This document shows, in pieces, positions 59,217 to 64,000 of a stretch of DNA of 64,000 nt. The notes beneath the pieces were generated by a model. The model was not told the origin of the DNA, did not search any database, and saw nothing but the letters and a program-made list of their open reading frames with translations. The stretch is from Poa pratensis (taxonomy: Eukaryota > Streptophyta > Magnoliopsida > Poales > Poaceae), in contig CAMZMU010000059.1 in NCBI GenBank assembly GCA_947311845.1, positions 36,858,736 to 36,922,735 of the forward strand, written 5' to 3'. Within the stretch, counting starts at the first letter, position 1. The number at the start of each line of letters is the position of its first letter. The position numbers were made by a program, and so were the translations under genes.

Positions 59217-60993
59217 TTTTCGATTTGAGTTCCGGAGATACAGGTGGTAAGTTATGGGTAATGCGGGGGAACTTTAAGACGAGATAGGATACCTAATATG
59301 GGAGTGGTTTAAGTGAGAGAATAGCTCCCTTACCAAACCAACTGAGCTATTTGCCATGTTTTTGACAAATGACCTAACTTTGATGTGATGTGCCCGGCTA
59401 GCCCGGATCATTCTTAGAGCAGTCGAGGTTACCGGAATTACGGCCTTCCGTACAAGAACTGGCACTATTGTAACTCGCTATGGGCCTCCTGCCTTCTCGA
59501 AAGAAACTGGCTTTTTAAGAAATTACTCTATTTTACGCATTTAGTTGAAGCGGATTCAAAGAGCTCTATCGAGCAAGGAAGGAGTATACTATACTGTAGC
59601 TGGATAAGCTAGATACCAAAACTTTGATAAAGATTGAGGCAACCCATTTTATGTTTTATTTGAATATCCGCTCCGCTGTCTTCAACCAGAACTACTTGCA
59701 TTAAAAGAAAGAGAAGGGAGCTTATAAGCACGGGAATGGTTCAATCCTTATGTTCGTTCTGAATGCAACGACTTATGAAATTCAAGATTGTGTGGGTGTT
59801 CAGTCACCGGAGTATCATAATGGAGTTCAACGACCTTACAACTGTCAGGTACTCGTGGTTTCCCTCACTGGCTCCGCCATCTTCTCATCCAAAAACGCAT
59901 ATAGAACAAAATCTCACTTTCTATAAGATTACTTGAGAATGAAACTACTAGTCGATGGAGCGAAGCTTTGTCTACTCCCCCATACGCTTGCTATCCATCT
60001 TATCCCGGCTCTAGTGATGGTTTTCGCTAGCTCTCCCATCCCACCCATACAATCTAGATTATCGAGGTCGAGTTCGAGGAATGCGATCCGAGAAAAGAGG
60101 AATAGAGAAGCTGACACCTACATGCACATTACCTAGTTTGGCAGCTACTACTAGCGCTTATGACTCATCCCAATCTTTCCAGCTCCCTTCCAGCTCTCTA
60201 CTTTTCTTCTATTTTATTGACTCGGATTTCGCAAGACCAAGGTAGTATCAAAGTTGACAAGAAATGACTTAGTTAAATGAGTCTCCTAATCAGCAGTACT
60301 TTCGAGTCAAAAAGAAGCCATCCCAAGATTGACAGATTGTTCTTCTACAAGAGCCAAGTACCGATAAACAAGTGTGGAAGTTCTAAAAACCAGTGACGTA
60401 TCTCCCCGTCCAAATCATTCCTCCCGCTGGAACCTCACGATCGTCTTCCTTCTTCCTTCGCTCGGAAAAAGAATGAGGCAGCTAGCTATGGGCCGGGCCC
60501 TTCTATCTCGACCAATGTTTTAGGCGAAGCTCTTGTTTCCTTTTCCGCGTGGCTTACGGCTTTGGACGGATTACCGAAAAATAATAAACTAGACTTCAAT
60601 CTTGTAAATCCTAGTTCGTCGATTGAGCCGAGATACCTTAATAGGATCGAAGCTCGTGGTTGATGGATCTTTATGTTGAACTTATTTGCGATTTTGCTTT
60701 TAGCAGAGCTTCCTTTTCCAAGTATTATCTCTATGAACCAATTTGGAGTTCACTCATAAATAGCATATAAAAAGAAAAAAAAACTCTAAAAAAAGAGCTG
60801 GGTTTCATATCTTTTGACCCGGAAGAGAGGTGTTTTGTGTCACAGTGGTTTCGAATCGATATTTTTGTGTGTTCAGTCATGTTCACGTTACATGCTAAAT
60901 CAGGCTTTTGTTGGAAAAACCAACGCCGACGTCACAGTCTCGTTTCCTTTCACAAGTGAGCGAGCAGAGCTGAGCTGATAAAGATGGGCAGTA
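59217..60993. other. Spacer between rps2 and atp6 (divergent genes)
   Basis: rps2 and atp6 diverge from this stretch, so promoters for both should lie here. I recognise no gene apart from a D-arm-like tRNA fragment at 59320-59355. No promoter core is convincing by eye. Confidence 0.45.
59320..59355 (-). tRNA. tRNA D-arm-like fragment
   Basis: The minus strand reads AAATAGCTCAGTTGGTTTGG followed by TAAGGGAGCTAT. AGCTCAGTTGGT is a standard tRNA D arm and a palindromic AGCT pair closes it. No anticodon or T arm is found, so this is a remnant or chance match. Confidence 0.25.
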
Positions 60994-61239
60994 ATGAAAC
61001 GACAATTTCAGTTTGACGAATCGTGCCTTAATTCTACGGATTCGAGTGTGTAGTTTCTACTTCCTCAAGTTCTGCTACAACAATAGCAGAAGGGACAAGT
61101 AATGCCGCTAATCTTAACGGGATTCCTATTCCGGGGCAGGGGAATTCAGTTGGGATTTACGAGGACCATCCAGGTCTAATTCCTGGAACAGAAGGAGTTG
61201 TTGAATATCAAGCAGCTATAAAAGCAGTTACAAGATTTA
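60994..61239 (+). pseudogene. Frameshifted upstream part of the atp6 reading frame
   Basis: From ATG 60994 the frame reads KRQFQFDESCLNSTDSSV and then meets TAG at 61051. In the next frame an uninterrupted stretch follows (VVSTSSSSATTIAEGTSNAA, NLNGIPIPGQGNSVGIYEDH, PGLIPGTEGVVEYQAAIKAV, TRF), which then loses phase relative to the ATP6 frame at about 61237-61240. The three parts form one plausible N-terminal presequence joined by two small indels. Grass ATP6 proteins have lineage-specific N-terminal presequences that are removed, so this is likely the original leader. Either translation now starts at 61240, or the indels are sequencing errors. Confidence 0.6.
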
Positions 61240-62136
61240 ATGCCTGGCAAGAATTACAACGAAGTTGTGGCTGCGGCCGAACGTGTACATGGCGAAAGCG
61301 ATAATCTACCATTTCTTGCGGAGCAGTTACAAGATTTAGTGGACAAGGGAGTAAAAAGTGAAGCCTTTAAGATAGCAATGGAGCTCAAAAGCCCCCTGGA
61401 TCAATTTGCTATTCACCCAATAATTGATTTTCATATAGGCAACTTTTATATCTCATTCACAAATCAATCCTTGTCTACGCTGCTCACTGTCGTTTTCGTC
61501 GTAGTTGGGTTTTTTTTAGTTACGAAAAAAGGAGGTGGAAAGTTAGTGCCAAATGCATGGCAATCCTTGGTAGAGCAAATTTATGATTTCGTGCTGAACC
61601 TGGTAAACGAACAAATAGGTGGAAATATGAAACAAAAGTTTTTCCCTTGCATCTCGGTCACTTTTACTTTTTCGTTATTTCGTAATCCCCAGGGTATGAT
61701 ACCCTTTAGCTTCACAGTGACAAGTTTTCTCATTACTTTGGCTCTTTCATTTTCCATTTTTATAGGCATTACGATCGTTGGATTCCAAAGACATGGGCTT
61801 CATTTTTTGAGCTTCTTATTACCTGCGGGAGTCCCACTGCCGTTAGCACCTTTCTTAGTACTCCTTGAGCTAATTTCTTATTGTTTTCGCGCATTAAGCT
61901 CAGGAATACGTTTATTTGCTAATATGATGGCCGGTCATAGTTTAGTAAAGATTTTAAGTGGGTTTGCTTGGACTATGCTATTTCTGAATAATATTTTCTA
62001 TTTCATAGGAGATCTTGGTCCCTTATTTATAGTTCTAGCATTAACCGGTCTGGAATTAGGTGTAGCTATATCACAAGCTCATGTTTTTACGATCTTAATT
62101 TGCATTTACTTGAATGATGCAATAAATCTCCATTAA
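61240..62136 (+). CDS. ATP synthase subunit 6 (subunit a)
   Basis: ATP6 forms the proton half-channels of the inner-membrane F1Fo ATP synthase. The 298-residue frame has a lineage-specific N-terminal part (1-50, GKNYNEVVAAAERVHGESDN, LPFLAEQLQDLVDKG) and then the conserved protein from KSPLDQFAIHPI on: five to six membrane helices, the essential Arg (SGIRLFAN, Arg224) and the C-terminal block GLELGVAISQAHVFTILICI. Two small differences from other plants are visible: EQIGGNMKQKF lacks residues after GG, and TVTSFLITL lacks a His. The last codons read INLH then TAA in the DNA, where some plants create the stop by editing CAA. The start at 61240 is the first ATG in frame after an upstream stop at 61219; a longer frame-broken leader lies before it. 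Confidence 0.95.
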   Translation: MPGKNYNEVVAAAERVHGESDNLPFLAEQLQDLVDKGVKSEAFKIAMELKSPLDQFAIHPIIDFHIGNFYISFTNQSLSTLLTVVFVVVGFFLVTKKGGGKLVPNAWQSLVEQIYDFVLNLVNEQIGGNMKQKFFPCISVTFTFSLFRNPQGMIPFSFTVTSFLITLALSFSIFIGITIVGFQRHGLHFLSFLLPAGVPLPLAPFLVLLELISYCFRALSSGIRLFANMMAGHSLVKILSGFAWTMLFLNNIFYFIGDLGPLFIVLALTGLELGVAISQAHVFTILICIYLNDAINLH

Positions 62137-62190
62137 AATAAGTCATTTCATAATTGAATAAAAACGAGGAGCCGAAGATTCTAGGGGGCT

Positions 62191-62229
62191 GCTTTTGCAG
62201 CACTGAACATGGTTCCGGTCAAGATATTG
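62191..62229 (+). repeat. 39-bp dispersed repeat, copy 2, downstream of atp6
   Basis: Identical to 35784-35822 over 39 bases. It begins 55 bp after the atp6 stop codon, so it probably lies in the atp6 3' UTR or marks a rearrangement boundary there. Confidence 0.85.
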
Positions 62230-62477
62230 GGTTTGTTTTACAAAGAAAGGTGAAAGGCGTGGTCCAGTCGGGATAAAGAACGGGGTCAGTAAAAATCTTA
62301 TAGTAGTATCGGCGAGATGAGCTTACATGTCACATATATAGAAATGATGCAGCAGGGAGTGATAAAACGGCTGTGCAAATGACCTTTAACTACAGGAAAA
62401 GAGACCCTAACGTTGCCCTTGTGACTGATGAGATCTTTTCCATTCACCGATCCGGCAAAGGAAGTCATTCATAATAT

Positions 62478-62490
62478 NNNNNNNNNNNNN
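62478..62490. other. Run of 13 unknown bases (assembly gap)
   Basis: Thirteen N separate unique sequence downstream of atp6 from the start of repeat copy B. The run probably marks a scaffold join of unknown true length, which makes the junction into the repeat uncertain. Confidence 0.98.
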
Positions 62491-63479
62491 GCCATATAAA
62501 CTTGACAAGATGAGGATGGTTATGATCCGACAAGGTATGATGACATATAGGCCATACTTCCTAAATAGGTAATAACCACCATAAGCTGAGGTGAAAGATC
62601 GAGTTGTACTTTTCAAAACTCTGCCTTTTATTATCTGTGGTGATAAGTTTTACATAAGATCATTTAACGGGATGCACCTTATCAGGATGCAGATCTAGAT
62701 CACAAGTAAGCAGTGATGCGCGAGACGGGTGCAAGCTCGAGGAGCTAGGAAGGATGGAAGAAAGCTTGACCGTTTTTTCACTGAACTACTCGCACTTTTT
62801 GTTCTAAAAAGCTTAAATAGCTCAGTTCGAGAGGGGTGAGCTTCATCGGTTAGTGTGCACCAAAGGATGAGGTTTCTTTCCCGTCCTACAAATTGAAACC
62901 GTTCTAGCTTGATACTGCGATATCGGAAAATCATCCAACGGAGCATGGAAACCATTTCGGTGGCGGTAATGGCCTCCAGTAGTTTTCTATGGAACCATAC
63001 CACTATGGTCATCTATATGATTAGACCGTGCCGCTTCACTAGACTTTCCTGAACCATCCATTTGATCCCCACGGTCGTGACACCACTTTCTAAACAAAAG
63101 TTGGCTAAATCCAATGCGGAACCAAGCAGTAAGATAAATTCATCATGGTAATTATTACTCGAAAACCAAGTGGAACGGAGAGAACGGAGAGTCATTACAA
63201 TGACTCAATTGTTGAGGAATCATGTTGAAAGAACAACATTCTGTGTAAGAAATCTCGTATATAGACATTTTTCATGTATATCCGGACGACGCTTTTGATT
63301 CCATTATGAAAGTACGCTGTACTGGACTTGCACCCCTAGTTACGCAGAAGTGCAAGCACAGAAGCGGATGACCGGACCTTACCAACATACTCAAAAAGTA
63401 TTCTATACTGGGGTCTGTGCTCTTGACAAGCAGTGTTTCCAGTCTAGCTGTGTCAAATCGGGTGTTCAGTGTCCTTCTA

Positions 63480-63581
63480 GGTTCTGGCTGGTAGAGCAGA
63501 GGACTGAAAATCCTCTTAGTTTAGCGCGTTGGACTCCAAATCCTTGCTGCGCTTGCTGTGGTTCGAATCCACCTCAGAACG
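63480..63581 (+). tRNA. Chimeric tRNA-like element, second copy
   Basis: The same Phe-type plus Trp-type anticodon-arm chimera as at 7263-7365, with the GTTCTG/CAGAAC acceptor pairing kept (63481-63486 and 63575-63580) and one T fewer between the two arms. Confidence 0.45.
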
Positions 63582-63864
63582 AACAATGAATGAATGTGGG
63601 CTGGGCGGTCAACCAGGTAAGCCTGTGCCCAGGAAAGAAAGGACTAGGGAGGGATTGAGAGAAGCTTTCACAGTGGAAAATGCAAAAAAAGCATATCGTT
63701 CTTAGAAATTGTGGAATTTGACTCAGTTAGAGCTATGGTCAAGAGGGAAGTTTTGTAAAAGCAACAGTCTTGAATCAGTCTAGCGCACAACCCATTCTAT
63801 TTTTACAAAATAGATTTTTTCATATGATCAATAGGAATAGGAGGAAACCTGGAAAAGATAAGGA

Positions 63865-64000
63865 ATGTTTACTTTTTGAATCGAGTTCTATTCACGGAAA
63901 ATCTAAGTGTTTTTAAGCAAGTACCTTCCGAAAATCCCGCTGATTGTGAAGTACAAATAATCAAAATAGTGCATTCGTTATTAGGAACTTCATTTACAAA
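63865..64000 (+). pseudogene. Second copy of the 183-residue ORF, frame broken and truncated by window end
   Basis: The ATG at 63865 corresponds to the start at 7649, but the T run is one shorter (ACT TTT TGA instead of ACT TTT TTG), which puts a stop at codon 5. The rest of the copy is present in phase +2 until the window ends. If the missing T is an error, this would be an intact second copy. Confidence 0.7.

Larger units (their letters stand above)
62491..64000 (+). repeat. Large direct repeat, copy B (partner at 6265-7785)
   Basis: Matches copy A in order and orientation to the last base of the window, with roughly 11 fewer bases in total spread over several small deletions, for example GTAATAACC for GTAAAGTAACC, GCCTTTTATT for GCCCTGTTTATT, CTCTTAG for CTCTTTAG and ACTTTTTGA for ACTTTTTTGA. 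Substitutions are almost absent. All visible differences are losses, which is the pattern of sequencing error or of low read support next to a gap, rather than of independent evolution. Confidence 0.95.

Noticed and set aside
62695..63195. Two longer minus-strand frames seen only in repeat copy B
   Set aside because: They differ from copy A because of small indels next to the gap; neither matches a known protein, and the longer forms may be artefacts.

Overview
This is a piece of a plant mitochondrial genome, almost certainly from a grass (Poaceae). The evidence is a complete cis-spliced nad4 with four exons of 461, 515, 423 and 89 nt, nad4L with an ACG start, nad6, an isolated nad1 exon 4 flanked by trans-splicing group II half-introns, native trnS-GCU, atp6 with a lineage-specific N-terminal region, and an rps2 with the long C-terminal extension known from grasses. 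Many codons (P for L, S for F/L, R for W, H for Y) only make sense if the RNA is C-to-U edited. The gene-poor background and insertions of nuclear and plastid DNA are also typical of grass mitochondria.

Layout. 1-6.3 kb: anonymous DNA with a minus-strand Ty1/copia fragment (about 5.0-5.7 kb). 6265-7785: first copy of a direct repeat of at least 1.5 kb that returns at 62491-64000; it carries a chimeric tRNA-like element and runs into a 183-codon membrane ORF (7649-8200). 8.2-19.4 kb: long gene-poor stretch with tRNA fragments, a frameshifted coding relic (about 17.2-17.7 kb) and a copia reverse transcriptase fragment (about 18.0-19.05 kb). 19462-27398: nad4 with three group II introns. 27.5-28.3 kb: decayed Ty3/gypsy fragment just past nad4. 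28.3-45.8 kb: mostly anonymous, with gypsy (31.4 kb) and copia (40.8-41.6 kb) fragments, a poly(A) tract, and small repeats. 45.9-48.9 kb, minus strand: trnS-GCU, nad1 exon 4, nad6, nad4L in that transcriptional order. 50.5-52.9 kb: imported DNA, a plastid ndhA fragment followed directly by a nuclear SWEET sugar-transporter gene with its TATA box and three spliceosomal introns. 57.9-59.2 kb, minus: rps2 with two frame breaks. 61.0-62.1 kb: atp6. 62478-62490: a run of N, then the second repeat copy to the window end.

The genes serve respiratory complex I (nad1, nad4, nad4L, nad6), ATP synthase (atp6) and the mitochondrial ribosome and translation (rps2, trnS). The most notable items are the nuclear SWEET gene carrying an in-frame internal deletion at a 6-bp microhomology, a possible shared domain between the C-terminal extension of nad6 and the N-terminal region of atp6, and several homopolymer-associated frame breaks that could be either real decay or sequencing error.
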